Of a stretch of DNA of 64,000 bases, positions 26,001 to 38,500 are shown one piece after another. A program made the position numbers and the translations under genes. Each line of letters opens with the position of its first letter. The stretch's first letter is position 1. This DNA comes from Callaeas wilsoni (lineage: Eukaryota; Chordata; Aves; Passeriformes; Callaeidae), in the NCBI GenBank assembly GCA_013398955.1, contig VWPU01002099.1:131913-195912 (forward strand). Direction: 5' to 3'. Below the pieces are notes generated by a model. It was not told the DNA's origin. It was given only the letters and a program-made list of their open reading frames with translations, and did not search any database.

Positions 26001-29000
26001 AACACGAAGTATTTCACTGTTGTTTAAAAAAGAAAAAAAAAGGAAAAATCTAAATTTCAGAGGTAACTATGCACTTATGTGTATGCTTAAACATCTCACC
26101 TAAAATTTTTATGTCAATAATGGCCACATTCATGCTATTGTTTCAGATCTACCTGAAACTAGATTCCAGACAGTATATCTATATCATTTAGAACTGATTC
26201 TAGTAAAATTCCCATGCAAACACATCTAGCTGAAAAGCTACCATTGAAAATATGCCAGAAATTCCAAGGACTAAGGAGATAAGCAGAATTAAAAAATAAA
26301 TAAATAAATAAAAAATAAAAACCTTAACAAAGACGCAAAGAGGTAGAAAGACTTCAACATGTCCCATTTCCTAGATGCCAGTTCACTATTTGCAGCAGAA
26401 TGATCTTTACTTGCAAGTCAAGTGAACTGCAGAGAAGGCGAGGTTTATTCTCAGACTTTACCAATTAGCTATTTCAAGTTTGAGGGTAATGCTTTGTGCA
26501 AGCTTGGCTCCATGGGTTTCTATTAATGGTATTGACAAGAAAAACTGTCCTTAGCTGTGAAACTTCAGAAGCAGTTTTCTGAACTCTATTTTAGTGACAG
26601 TCCATGACCTTGGCCAGCACAAAAGAAGCAGTTTATGGGAGAAATCAGACACCTCTAAAAGTGCTAATGTCTCACGTCTCAGTGCAAATACTAAGTTAAA
26701 GGAAAAAATTTCATAAACAGCTTCGTAATCTGAGCCCAAACTTTGATTTATGTTGTCCATCTCACTGGCTTTGGTCTTCTCAGAACCCAGTTTGTAAGGC
26801 TTCGCACATGTACATTAATGTAGATTGACAATGGAGGAGGATTTTGATAGAGATGGGGATATATGAGGATATGGAGAAAAGGACTTATGACAGCAAAGAA
26901 TCAAGAGTCTTATTGAATCAAATTTGGAAGTTTTTATAAAACCAGCTTCAATCCAAGTCAAATTTAAAAAAACAAAATAGATATATATATATTTCAAAGT
27001 AAAGAAGTTTTTTAAATCTGAATGCGTAGTGGTGTTGCATTAGCTTCCTTCATGGTTTATTAAGTGTTCAAATAAAAAAAAGAAAAAGAGATGTGCACAA
27101 ATATTTTTACTCTACCAATTAAATCCAATAAGTTTTTTACAGGTCTATGAAGAAAACCTTGTTACACAAAGGTTACTGCTACACTACTAAATATAAGAGA
27201 CTTGGGACTCCCCTTGCCTTAGGAACCAAGCAGCACAGCACAGCTTAGTATATACCTACATGGCTCACTGTCCTCTGCTTAAAATATCCCAAAACAGCCA
27301 CAGCCCATCTTCATGCTGGAAACAATTCGCAAGAACTGTGCCCAGGCAGCAGCTGGAGGAGTGCTAGCTGGCAGGAACCAAACCTGCCGATGAGCAACGT
27401 AAGCACTGATTCTCCAGGGCCATTCCTTTCTTTAGCAGCAAAGGCATAATTAAAGATTCTTTGCAGCATTCAGTATTAGTGCAAGACTCCAGATAACACT
27501 AACACAATCCATGCAATGAGTTGAGAATAATGTCCATTAGCAGCTTATTCATCTACTTACTGTTTCAAAGCTACTCGATGTTTAAAAAAAATATACCAAA
27601 TTACATTTTACTAGTTTTATTAGATGTGCTTTTGGCACAGTCAAAACTCAGATGATGAAATATTTTAATTTTTAAATGCACTTATTTCATGAAGAATCTT
27701 TTAATCTTTTCACTTTTAATCAGTCATTCTATATTATCTGCTCCAGATGGAATTTTTTAAATTCGTCATTAGTATGAAATAAGCTCTCCATAACTGAATA
27801 GAATTTCAGTGAAAATTGAAGTTCAGTGGGAGAGATTTTAAGAATGAGCAGTAAACTCAAAGGACTAGCAGTGCTTTATTTCTGACAGTCTCCTGCACTA
27901 AGTCTGGAACATTGCTACAGGTCAAGCATTCACTTAATTAGGAATTAAACAAAGGAGGAAAAGGGGGCAAGAAGGCAGGTGACAAAAGAAAAGTTGCCAA
28001 ATTCTCCATGATCAGAAAATTTTGGCCAACAAGATGCTTCTGCCATCCTCTGTTAAGATGACTTTGCTGTCTTATTGCTGAGTATTCACATTTAAATCAA
28101 CAGTGGGGAGGAGATCAATAAAAAGTAAACCAGTCATGGAAAAGCTAAATATTTTCCTTCTTTTCTTCCCATGAAGAGTAGCCGTTTGAAAATACTAAAT
28201 AGCACTGCCAGCAGTAATTTTAGCATGTCACAGGAAGGTCAATATGGTACTAACTTTATAATTCTTTGGGTAATAGATGAGACATGTTGAAGCAGCTTTT
28301 GGTTCATTTGGTATTATCCTCATTATGGCTTTATCTGGCATGAGGGATCAATATTTCTGAACATTACACTACTCCTGAACAGACAGAAGGACATATTGTT
28401 TATTTGGCTGCCTAGTGATTTCTGACACAAGAACCTATCAATTATATTATGATATGAAAACCAGTGCCAACTAAAAGGACTCCTAACAGAGCACCATGAT
28501 GTGGTTACTTAAGAGTGATTATTCAGTAGCAATCAAAATATTAAACCTAGAGAATATTTAATCTGAGGCTGGCTCTTTAGCAATCTCTGCTTATTTTAAC
28601 CTTGCAGGCTTACTTGTCACTGACTTCAAATATTCGTTTATGAGGTGGTGCAGGATTCCCCATAATCTACTTGATTTCAACTGCCAACAGTTAAAGCCTT
28701 TGGCAAAAATTACCCATTTAAGCAAATACAAGAGCAAGGCAGGAGATGCAATTACATTACTTTCCTATAGTTAGTTATGTTCCTGCCCAGTGTGTCCATT
28801 ATTGTCCAGAAGCTTTTGCAAGCACCATTACCCTAGGTCCTCTAAAATTTGCCTGTGATGCAAGGTTAAACATCTCAACTACATTAAATGTAATTTCAAA
28901 CAACCTCATCATTATTACACACGCATCACTATTACAGACACTCAACTGTGCATCTATAGCTGAAATTAAGTTTTGGCTTTACAGCAAATGTCAGGTGCAG

Positions 29001-29465
29001 AAATCTGATCTGAGTCTGAAAATATCTACTGAGATCATCTGGATTCCTCTGTCCAGCCAGGAGCAGACACCACAATTCATTAAAACGAAAGGATGTTTTG
29101 CGAATATATACTTTTCCCTACTGCCCCATCCCTTGCAATGAAAACCATGTTCACTTACCAGTTGAGATAGACAGAATATTCTGAAGCAAGTTGAAAAAGA
29201 AACCGTACTGTACATAGGGTAAAAGAAAAGAGACAGGATGAAACAGCTTAATACATCTATACGCTTTTAGGAGTGAGACCATCTGTATTGCAATGCTTCC
29301 CTTAATAGCGTTTCCTCTGCATCTCTTATGACATTTGAAGATCTTTTAATACATTTATGATATATAATGAGCTGCATCTCATGCATTCTAAAAAATGTTA
29401 CAAAGGCCAATTAAGGCTTCCTACATATGGAAAAAGTGTAAAATTTAATTAAGACATCTGTCTTC
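23028..29465. other. About 6.4 kb without genes, with simple repeats
   Basis: A G+C-richer patch at 23,200-23,600 retains several CpGs and holds a 79-codon frame (23,362-23,601, plus) with no known domain. An (AAAT)n tract lies at 26,291-26,321 and a short AT dinucleotide run near 26,981-26,992. The remainder is AT-rich and unrecognised. Confidence 0.6.
26291..26321 (+). repeat. (AAAT)n low-complexity tract
   Basis: Repeated AAAT/AAATA units flanked by A runs form a simple repeat with no transposon body attached. Confidence 0.9.
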
Positions 29466-29525
29466 AGAGTATAGAAATACCAATGAGTAGTCAATAGAGT
29501 ATAGAAATACCAATGGGTAGTCAAT
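29466..29525 (+). repeat. 30-bp tandem duplication, two copies
   Basis: The unit at 29,466-29,495 is repeated immediately at 29,496-29,525 with 29 of 30 positions identical; the single change is A to G. The high identity points to a recent duplication, possibly polymorphic between individuals. It is not part of a recognised gene or transposon. Confidence 0.97.
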
Positions 29526-29997
29526 ACAATAGACATCATGTTTTGTTTCTCAGCTTGAAACTATTACCCACTCAAAATGGGACTGAGAATCACAGAAAGC
29601 CTCCACAATGGAGTAATAAATTACTTCTGCTCTGTAGAGAATGCTAAGAGACAAAAGCTTTTTAGATTAGAATGAGGCACCCAGAGTTTGAGATGGGAAA
29701 AGGCAGAGTATGAGACTGAGGATGAAAAAACTCTCCAGCACTGTAAAGAAACTAAGACCTTTCTGAGTGAAACAAGAAGGAAACGCACAACCCAGTCCTT
29801 CCTGGTGGACTACACACCATAGGAACACACAGGCTTTGCTGGAATACAAAAGACATTAAACCTTGCAGGCAAGCCCAAACACAGGAGACAGGACAGACAG
29901 AAAGTTATTTTAAAAACTTTTTTGTTTTTTTTTCTAATCTTTTCTTTTAACTATCAAATTTTTCCTCCTAGTAAAATCTTTCCTAAAATTTATATGT

Positions 29998-30055
29998 AGA
30001 GTCATATAATCCAGGTTGGAAGGACCACAGATAGGTATTTGGAATCCTCAACGTA
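29998..30055 (-). mobile_element. Short CR1 LINE 3'-tail fragment, minus orientation
   Basis: The sequence gtcatataatccaggttgga followed by aggaccacag is the reverse complement of the usual avian CR1 3' end (a ccttccaacct stretch leading to an attctatgattctatg-like tail). Only about 55 bp can be recognised, so it is either a very short insertion or heavily decayed beyond that point. Confidence 0.6.
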
Positions 30056-32978
30056 AGGAAAAATAAACCCACCTCACTTCAAAGGCTAAAAGTGGATTCT
30101 CAGTCACAAGAAAAAAAAAATATATATAAGCATAAGATTTAGATGCTTTAACTTGATGCTTGATTCAGATGAACTAACTTGAACTCACTAACTTTGTTTA
30201 CCAAATAGCTTGGCGGAAAACTCCTATTAAAGAAATATCAGAATCATTAACTCCTGAACCTACTGCAATAAGATCTGTTTTCTTGTAAAAGAAATAAATA
30301 CAGTTATTAGGTAAGGTTTCCTTATTCTTGGGATAGGCTTATTTCCCCCCTCTAATACCATCATACCAGAAATGTTTATCACCTACTACCTATTGTGTCG
30401 GTCACAAAATTTACTGCAAACATTCCTGTTTCTGTCTGAGAACTCTCTATTTGGCCATGATTCTTACTAAACTGAGCAGAAGACTGGGCAAGGATCCACT
30501 GTTATTTCACTAGAATTTTACAGTGTAGAAGCACATTGCTGTACTTTACAACTGCTTTGTTTTACAGAACCTTTTGTTGGAACACATTTACAACTTTGGC
30601 TCAAACTGCTGGATTTATTCTTTCAACAATCAAAGCATGCTTTTGGAAAGGTTAAAGGAAACTGGTCAAGGGTTTTTTGAATTAAAAGCTTAGACGTAGA
30701 GGGCTTACGCTTTTTACCCATACGTAACAATCAAGTGTTATCGAAGCATACATAAATGTTGGAATGGATCTTCAAAGCAGAAAACAAGGGGAGCAGGGAC
30801 ATTTTAAGATAAAGGCATTGCTCCTCGTAACACAGCAGAATTCAGCATGGCATGTTAGAAAAAGACAAAATCTTCCTAATTAAGTTATGGGGGCAAATTT
30901 TCCAGATATGCTTTCTGCCACAATCACCAATGTTCATCTACACTACTTAAAAATAACATTTACCATGGCTTGTTTGCTGTTAGCCCTTATGTGATAAAAA
31001 CAGAAAAAATAAGCAGGTACAGAAATGCACAGGAGCAGCCTTCACTCCCATTCTTTTGTCAACACAGTGACAGCTACCCAGGTACAAAAACCTCTTTGCA
31101 AATTATTACATCCACATGTCTTGGTGTCACAGCAGGAGTTTTTGTTAAGGTGATGGCTGTTCAAAACACAGATTTCAGAAAAATTTTCTGTCATGTTGTT
31201 TATTTTAGACAGCAATTAACAGAGCTGCCAAACAAGTTAGAATAAGCATCCCTTGGAGGAACAAGTGCAAACTTTGGGTTTTGCTAGCTTCTAATAAGGT
31301 TATTACAAACAACAATAAAAACAACTGAAAAAAATAAAACAGCACACTTGTGAGCTTCTCAACAATTGATTTTGGTTAGCTTGGGAACTACCAGGAGTAC
31401 TCCAAACTACACAGATACAAATTTTGCTATCCTATTTGTCTAGTCTAGTACTACACTCAAAAGTGCCCCTTTCTCAGGGGCTCATGGCAAAACGTGTTTG
31501 CTGGTGACTAAAATAAACACTCTCCGAAGTGCAGAAGTGCATTACCTGTTTCTGCAGAGATCAGACAGGTTTTACAGATCTGCTAATTTTTTCCACCAGG
31601 CCTTCACTTCAGGTTGCCACAGCCTTCTGCCCCTTTCCATTGACGGGAAGCTGTGGATTTCTAGGACTCGTTCCCTTTTTTTCCTGTCCCATATTTTAAG
31701 GACAGCAGAAGCAGAGCAGCTGGGACATTAATGGAGTGCTAAATAGAACAGCAGGAAGGTAAATGGAGCCACAGTTAGGAAAGAACAAAAAGATGAGGGA
31801 AAAAACCTGGTGAATTACTTCTTCCACTCCTTAGCACTGAACTAGATGAAGGTAACCACAAAAGTACTTGTTTATTACAACCTACATGGCATACTGGATG
31901 TAGGTGCTGCAGGAGAGCAGTCTCTTTAGATTTAGTAAAGATAGTCTAGACCAGAGGCATCAATAAATTCTAACTAACTTTAGTTAGTTAGATGATCTGG
32001 AATCAGGGAAAAAAAATCATCATCCACACTGTTATTTCACAGAATCTCTATCCAAATACGTAAAATCTCTCCTGTTCCTCTTTTCTCGAGATGGGAATTA
32101 ATGACTGTTTCAAGGGACAAAACCTCACAAAACAACAAAGCCAAATAAATAACTTGCAACAAGTGATGTAGCCAATTCTCTTGCTATGAAGACTTAATTA
32201 CATATATATATGTATGAAGCAATTTTAGCAGCAATGACAGCAGCATCAAAATAAGTAGTTGTAGAAGAGTGTTCTCCCTTATTTAGCTGTAACAATAGAT
32301 TCTGACTTTTTGATATTGTCAGAAAATTTTCAAAATCGATAAGTGAGTGTGGTATATTTTTATAATTATCTTTGGACTTTATATCAAAGTTGAGGGATTT
32401 AAAAATAAACAAAAGGCTTACACTACAACTTTTAAGTTCCTATGTACAGTTGTCACTGTAATTTTTTTATACATCATTACATGTGTAAATCTCTAGATCT
32501 AGATGCCACCAGCACAGCTGTTATCTCTTCTTTCACCCTTTTCTCCGATGCTTTCATACTGAAACATTCCTATTTACTCTTTCTTTATACCAACAGTAAC
32601 ATTTCTATTGCATATTTGTATCACAATTTCACCCAAACCCTAGTCTAATGTAATTTCTGCTTCAATCATATGACTCTACTGAGAATCAATGTCATTCTTT
32701 CCAGACTGAAGACTTGAAGGAAAAAAAAACGTCCATCATGAGCGATTTAGAGACTTTTACTTCCTCAGAGTGATACTAAATCTAACTGTAGTTCTTAACA
32801 AAATAACCTCATTCAAGATCAACTTTGTAAACTATAATAAATGAAGGGCAGTAGTTAGCATACAAGAAGGCAGAGATGTTTTTCAGAGACCCTGAAAATA
32901 CCCCAATGCTAAAAAAATTACCCCAGAGAAACCTCATGAAGTTTGACAAATACAGAATCCTACAATCTCAAAGCAACA
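30056..32978. other. AT-rich unique sequence
   Basis: No gene is recognised. A small perfect inverted repeat (9-bp arms ctaactaac and gttagttag, 4-nt loop) lies at 31,970-31,991. Open frames such as 30,970-31,245 (91 codons, plus) have no known motif. Confidence 0.6.
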
Positions 32979-33305
32979 GAACAGGCTGAGGGTGTCTGGC
33001 TGAAGAGCAGCATTGTAGAAAAGGACCTCAGAGACAGGGTGGACAAAAAGTTGAGCACAGATCTATAGCATGGCTTTGCAGCAAAGACAGTCATACTCAA
33101 CTGCCTTAGGAAGAACATAGCCAGCCAATGGAATTCCTCCCCATTCAGACTGCATTTGGAGCACTGTGCCCACACACGGACTTCCAGTCAAGGAAATCAC
33201 TGGCAGACTGTAGCAGGTCCAGGGCACACCACAGTGGAAAGCACATGTGAAGGTGCATGGAGTCAGCCTATCATCAGAAGTGCATAGCGACAGAATGAGA
33301 GGCAA
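32979..33305 (+). mobile_element. Old CR1 LINE fragment, plus orientation
   Basis: The run of words ctggctgaagagcagcattg, agaaaaggacct, ggtggacaaaaagttgagca, gcagcaaagacagtc, catttggagcactgtgccc and gcaggtccagggcacaccac follows, in order and spacing, the part of avian CR1 that lies several hundred bases before its 3' end. Divergence is high, with many substitutions and small indels, and both ends are lost, so this is an old, inactive copy lacking its reverse-transcriptase region and its tail. The minus-strand frames over it are by-products. Confidence 0.75.
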
Positions 33306-33357
33306 AGCGCAAACTGTGACATGGAAAACTCCAATCAGGATTCAGGTATAAAGCCTC
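33306..33357. other. Spacer between CR1 fragment and dispersed repeat
   Basis: About 50 bases of unassigned sequence separate the end of recognisable CR1 from copy 1 of the 50-bp dispersed repeat. The cctcc word at its end (33,354-33,358) is also present at 35,444-35,448 before copy 2, separated there by 12 extra bases. Confidence 0.6.
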
Positions 33358-33407
33358 CAAAAAGTTAAGATGGAGAAGCAAAGTTAAAATGCTTTAAGTT
33401 GCAGTCC
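33358..33407 (+). repeat. Dispersed 50-bp direct repeat, copy 1
   Basis: This segment matches 35,460-35,509 at 49 of 50 positions in the same orientation, 2,102 bp apart. Weaker similarity continues for about 17 bases beyond the 3' end. It lies about 50 bp past the recognisable end of the CR1 fragment and does not resemble CR1. No family is recognised. Confidence 0.97.
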
Positions 33408-35459
33408 GAAAATAGTCTTTTTAACCATATGACTACTGAAATACTGAATAAGAGCCCAGAGCAGCAGCGTTATTTCCATCCTCGGAGATGTTCAGTATTC
33501 AACTGGACAGAGCATCAAGCTACCTAATACAATTCTACCCTGTTTCATGCTTTCCAACTTAAATTACTCTGTGAATACTAAGGAAGTCTCTAAAATCAAA
33601 TCACTCCCTGTAGTCTTATTCATGTGAATGAAATCTGGCATAAGAATACAGGTAGAAATTTTTGGTTAAAAACAGTAATTATATTGTAGTGGGGGAAAAA
33701 AAAAATCAAGTTACCTAATTTGTGTCAAACACATCTGGATTCATCACCATCCTACTTTCGATGTCACTCAGCACTTTTCCAGATCTTTTCCAAAGTCTGC
33801 ATTTTAGTTTCTACTATCTTCTTCCACAGACCTACAAGGTGTTTTCCTTTCAATGAAACAATTAGAGGGAAAAAAAAAGTCTCATTTAATGAAAACTTCA
33901 GTTACATCCAGGTTCCAGGGGAAAGAAAAAAAAAAAACTTCACCGTTTTCCAACTACACCCATTTTTAAATCCAGGGATCTATATGAGTGTCCCTGTGCA
34001 CCTGTGACAGGTTCCAGGAGAGGGAAGTACAGAATTTTTACCCTACTGCTATAGTCTCAAATCTGGCTTCTAAACATTGTCATATTGGTATTGATACTTT
34101 CTGTGAACACTGACTAGCTCCCTGTTTGGCTAAAATGGCAAAAGTCTTCATTACAAGAATCTAGAGTTGTACATTTTCCCAGCAAGGCAACAGTTACTCA
34201 TAGGCAATAGATTTCTAACTCTAATAATTTTTTTTAATCAGACAGCATTAAGAAAAAACCAACCCTGACTTCTCTGTTGTGTTTTGATTTTTTAACACCC
34301 TGAGCTCTAGTTTAAGATGGAGTACCTTCAGGGGCTATTTTAGTTTATACAACTTGTACCAATTTTTATGGTAAATTGTTTTCCCTGTTTTTAAACAACC
34401 CAATCAAGGGTGTAAATCAGACCCTTAGTATCTTTTCCTAGTCAAGGGTGGAAGATTATCATCTCAGAGGATGATTCTGCCTCCTTTAAAAAGATACTTA
34501 TTAAAGAGCTGCCAGATGTTTCTAAAGAGGAAACCTAGATGATTTGCCCTTCTCAGATAGATAATATTAAATGATCACACATTCTCTGGGCCTACTTGGA
34601 GGGAGGACATGCAAGATAACACTTGCCTGAGTTAGTGTTGGGGCAGAAATTGTATACCATCTCTCTCACCAACAAAGAACACTCCTGTACCATACCGCAA
34701 TCTCAGCAGAACCAATTATTGAGAATGTTCCATGAGGGTTTTCATGTAGATTAGTTTTCCCTTATATCTGAAGTTAAATATTATTACAAATATCTGATTT
34801 TCATCTAAATCACTTCATACTCTTTTCCAATGTCATGATAGCCTCATACTACTCTTTAAGTTACTGTTATTAAAGAGAAGCAACAGTTAAAATCATTAAA
34901 TAGTCCTTTTTTTCCTTAGAAAAAGTGTTTTCACTTATAAATCAAAGCCTTAACTACAGTGAATTTCAACATTCATCTATATCCACCCTATTTAACAACA
35001 CAGAGGTGTAAATCCAGGAGGTGTATATTAATTTAACAAACACATCTAACTTCTTAGTATTCAGATAAATATATATGTCTATATACAAGAGATAATTTTT
35101 GAATGTGTTCTTTAATCCAATTCTCTCAAAAGCTTATCTAAGGCTTAGTGAATTTTACATGCATGAGAAACTCTACTGAGTAGTTACAACTGACTGATAA
35201 GAGCAGTGTCAAAAGTTCTTTTCCTTTGCTTTTCAGTTTTGCAGCTGAAAACTAAAATTTACACAAAATCAACACAAAGTGTGATATACCATCATCAACA
35301 TCCAGGAAATACTTACTATTGCTCATATTTTTCTAGTTCTATACAGCAAAATCTAATCTTTATTAGATACCTACTCTGGGACTATTCAATTGGTTGGGAA
35401 TACTTTAATCGAATAAGCACAAAAAGTTTATGAAAAATTATTTCCTCCAAATAAGCGTT
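33408..35459. other. AT-rich sequence between the two 50-bp repeat copies
   Basis: No gene or known transposon is recognised between the copies. Short A runs (near 33,700, 33,870 and 33,930) are present. The frame at 33,720-34,007 (95 codons, plus) has no known motif. Confidence 0.6.
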
Positions 35460-35509
35460 CAAAAAGTTAAGATGAAGAAGCAAAGTTAAAATGCTTTAAG
35501 TTGCAGTCC
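35460..35509 (+). repeat. Dispersed 50-bp direct repeat, copy 2
   Basis: Second copy of the repeat at 33,358-33,407; the only difference is a G to A change in the tggag/tgaag word. Upstream it carries 12 additional bases between a shared cctcc word and the repeat. Copy 1 may have lost them by deletion between short caa repeats. Confidence 0.97.
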
Positions 35510-38500
35510 TAAAGAAGAATTTTTAAAAATACTAAAGTAAATTAAGTGCCTACTTATGATTGAAGTTCACTGAATTTGGGAACCTCTTTCCCATCCATCG
35601 AAAAAGCCAAGTGTGTGGTCCCCTACGCAGGCACTCAGCTTTCAGAAAAACTGAACAGCCTGCATGAAGTGAAAACAACTGCTGTTTACTTTTGAAGTAC
35701 TTTCTTAAGTTAAAAAAATTGACTAAGTAAAGGCCTAAATGAGGATTCTTTCTAATTTTATGAGGAACCCAAACGTCACTACCTCTATGCTGCCCATATG
35801 TATTTGGAACAGATTTACAGAATAGTGGGAAAAGTCTATTTGAAAATTTCTGAAGACCAGATTTAGCCTTTAAAAATTAGGTACATGTTCCCTACCTCTA
35901 TATTTTAACCCAGGTAAAAACTGTATTTCAAGTAGACACCCGAAAGCAGACAAGAGGGAGAAGAAATAAGGAAATATCGGGTTTCTTCTCCCTCATCCTT
36001 CCCCTTTTTACTTTTTTCTGATATATGGGTGATTTTTCAGTTGTCATTACTGTGTTCTGATTATAAGGCTCTGTCAAGGGCTGCCATCCAACTCTCTAAG
36101 CAAAGGTCATCAGTGGCAGGGATTGGGAAGTATTAGAGAGCTTACAAGGAGACAGAGATAATGACAAAAATCCAGTATTTTAAGCCCCCTGCCATACCCC
36201 TCCCACAAAATCCTCATAATGAACTTTCCGTGCTATGAGGTTTTGGGGTTTTTTAATCAACTTACTCTCCTGTAAGTTTTACTGAAAATAAATTATATAT
36301 TTTGCTACATCTCTTCATAACCTGGTTCAACCTTTTGGATTTTAGCTACCAGTGCACAGAACAGATTAAAAAATAAGCAAGCCCCAATCTCTAAAATAAT
36401 CTCTATACTGACCACCTGATGCACAAACACGCCTTATCCTCAGAAGGCAAAAATCAGGTCAATAGTGAATTATGGTTTAACCTATTAGCATCCCGACACA
36501 CCTAATAACCAATAGAGTACCCAATGAGCCTACAACCACATGTGTAGATCAGAAGTCAAAACAGTTTTTCACAGTGCATTGCAACAAGAATGCCTAACAG
36601 CTTTGCAATAGGAACAAAAGTGAAGCAAAAGCAACCAAAGGGGCAAATGCCAAATTATAAGTTTGAAGCCTTCGAAATTCAAAGTGTTAGAAGAGAAATC
36701 AGAGCAGCTTTTGATAAGCTACTTGGTTGAACCAACAATAACTATAATTATTGTGGAAATTATTCAGGTGACATGCAGTTAATTTGGCTTCCTTCCCACC
36801 TATAGTGTATTAATTCCCTGATGTAAGGCTCTACAGCTATCATACTAATGACAAATAATACAATTATTATATTAGTGATGAATAATTTTGCATATGGTTA
36901 GTTATACAGGGTATTGCCAAGGTAAATGAACAAAAGGAATAAGCAAAACTTGCATCTTGCTGATTTTCTTGGGAAAAACTGCTTAATCATCTTGGTGAAA
37001 ATAATAGTGATGAGCAGTGAAAGAGTGCAGAGCTGGACCCTCCAAAAGTCCAAATAGCAGCCTATACCACCAACTGAAAAGATGCTCTGGAGCATCAGGA
37101 TGAGTCGGAGGGCCAATCTGCATTCCACATCCAGCCACTGGCAACAATATAACAGCACACTTCTAGAAAACCAAAGTGTGAAAGACAGATACGGACCAGG
37201 TTTGATTGCTTTCTGGTTTTTCTCGGAAGACATTCTCAATCTCATTCAGTTCCTCACCAGAGTATGTGCCAAGTAGAGTTAGCAGGCAAGAAAAAACACT
37301 TCTCCATCCATCTCAGATGACATCATTAAAAGAGGAAGGCAATTCAATTTCAAATCCATCTTAACCTTATCTCAGATTGCTTTTATCAAAGTGCCTTAAT
37401 TGAAACCATATTGTTATTTATATGGCAAAATTAAGCATATATGAATGTTTATTCATCCAAAACTCAGAACTTAAACTTTTGCCCTTTTTGAAGGTAATGC
37501 TACATTTTCTGCACTTGTAATTGATTTCCTTAAGGTAATCATAAAGCCCCATAATAATTTCTCCTGTCAAAATATTGAAAGGTGTCTTCATCTTAGCCAT
37601 TCTGCCATATGTCTGCAGCATAAAATCGCATGCCAGGCTATAATCAGTAAGAAGAAAAGCAGAATTCTGGTGTCATTAAGGCTATAGATGTTTCTGCATA
37701 TCTTATTATGTAGAAGTTGGCACAAGAATACTGCACAGGAATTTTTCCCTCCTAATTTTCCATCTATCACCCTCTCTTTGAAGCAGGCTTCCCATGGTAT
37801 AAACAAAAAGTGTGATTGAAATTTTTTACCTTGGTCAGAATTCTCAGTTTCTCCTTAAGTCGCAATGTGACCACGTGCCAAAGACTTTGGGGTATGCTTG
37901 ATTTACAGTCTCTGCAGTAGTATTCAAATTAAGGACTCCACATGGAGAAGAAAAATATTTCCTGAACACCCAGTCTCATATTTTAATTATACTGCTTGTA
38001 ATTTCTGTATTTTGTTTCCATCAATATATTAGTATTAACTCTGCTAACATAAATGTTCATAAAAATCTGTATTACTTTGTTTACAAAGAAAACATTTTAA
38101 GATTGTGCCAGATCTTTCTTAAGTAAAATTTGTTATTTACAAAAGCGTACGGTATCAGTCCATCACCTCCTGTTCCCCTGACTGAGTCCTAAAGCTAACT
38201 AGTACAGAACAAATGGCAGAGTTAACCTATCAGCCATGTTCATTTAGTGATGTAAATTATAAACTACACTTACATAATGCACTGGGTGTTACTTAATCTA
38301 CTATCTCACATGAGATCCTCCATGTGTTTCTGCCTAAAGCAGTCAGAATCTTAACACCACATTTCCTAAAACAGCCAAAGCAGAGCTGTACAGCTGACTG
38401 CAGGACAGGAGGAATATGAACAGAAGTGTGATAAGGTCAACTGAAGGTGCAACAAATTACTCAGCAAATTTTTTTTGTGTTGATGGTAGTTCAAGGCTAT

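Noticed and set aside
29451..29540. Possible start of a CRISPR-like or satellite array
   Set aside because: Only two adjacent units without spacers, in a vertebrate genome; it is a simple tandem duplication.
36898..37245. 115-codon minus-strand frame with hydrophobic stretches
   Set aside because: Apparent membrane segments follow from AT-rich, T-rich codons. There is no conserved motif, and a plus-strand frame overlaps it.
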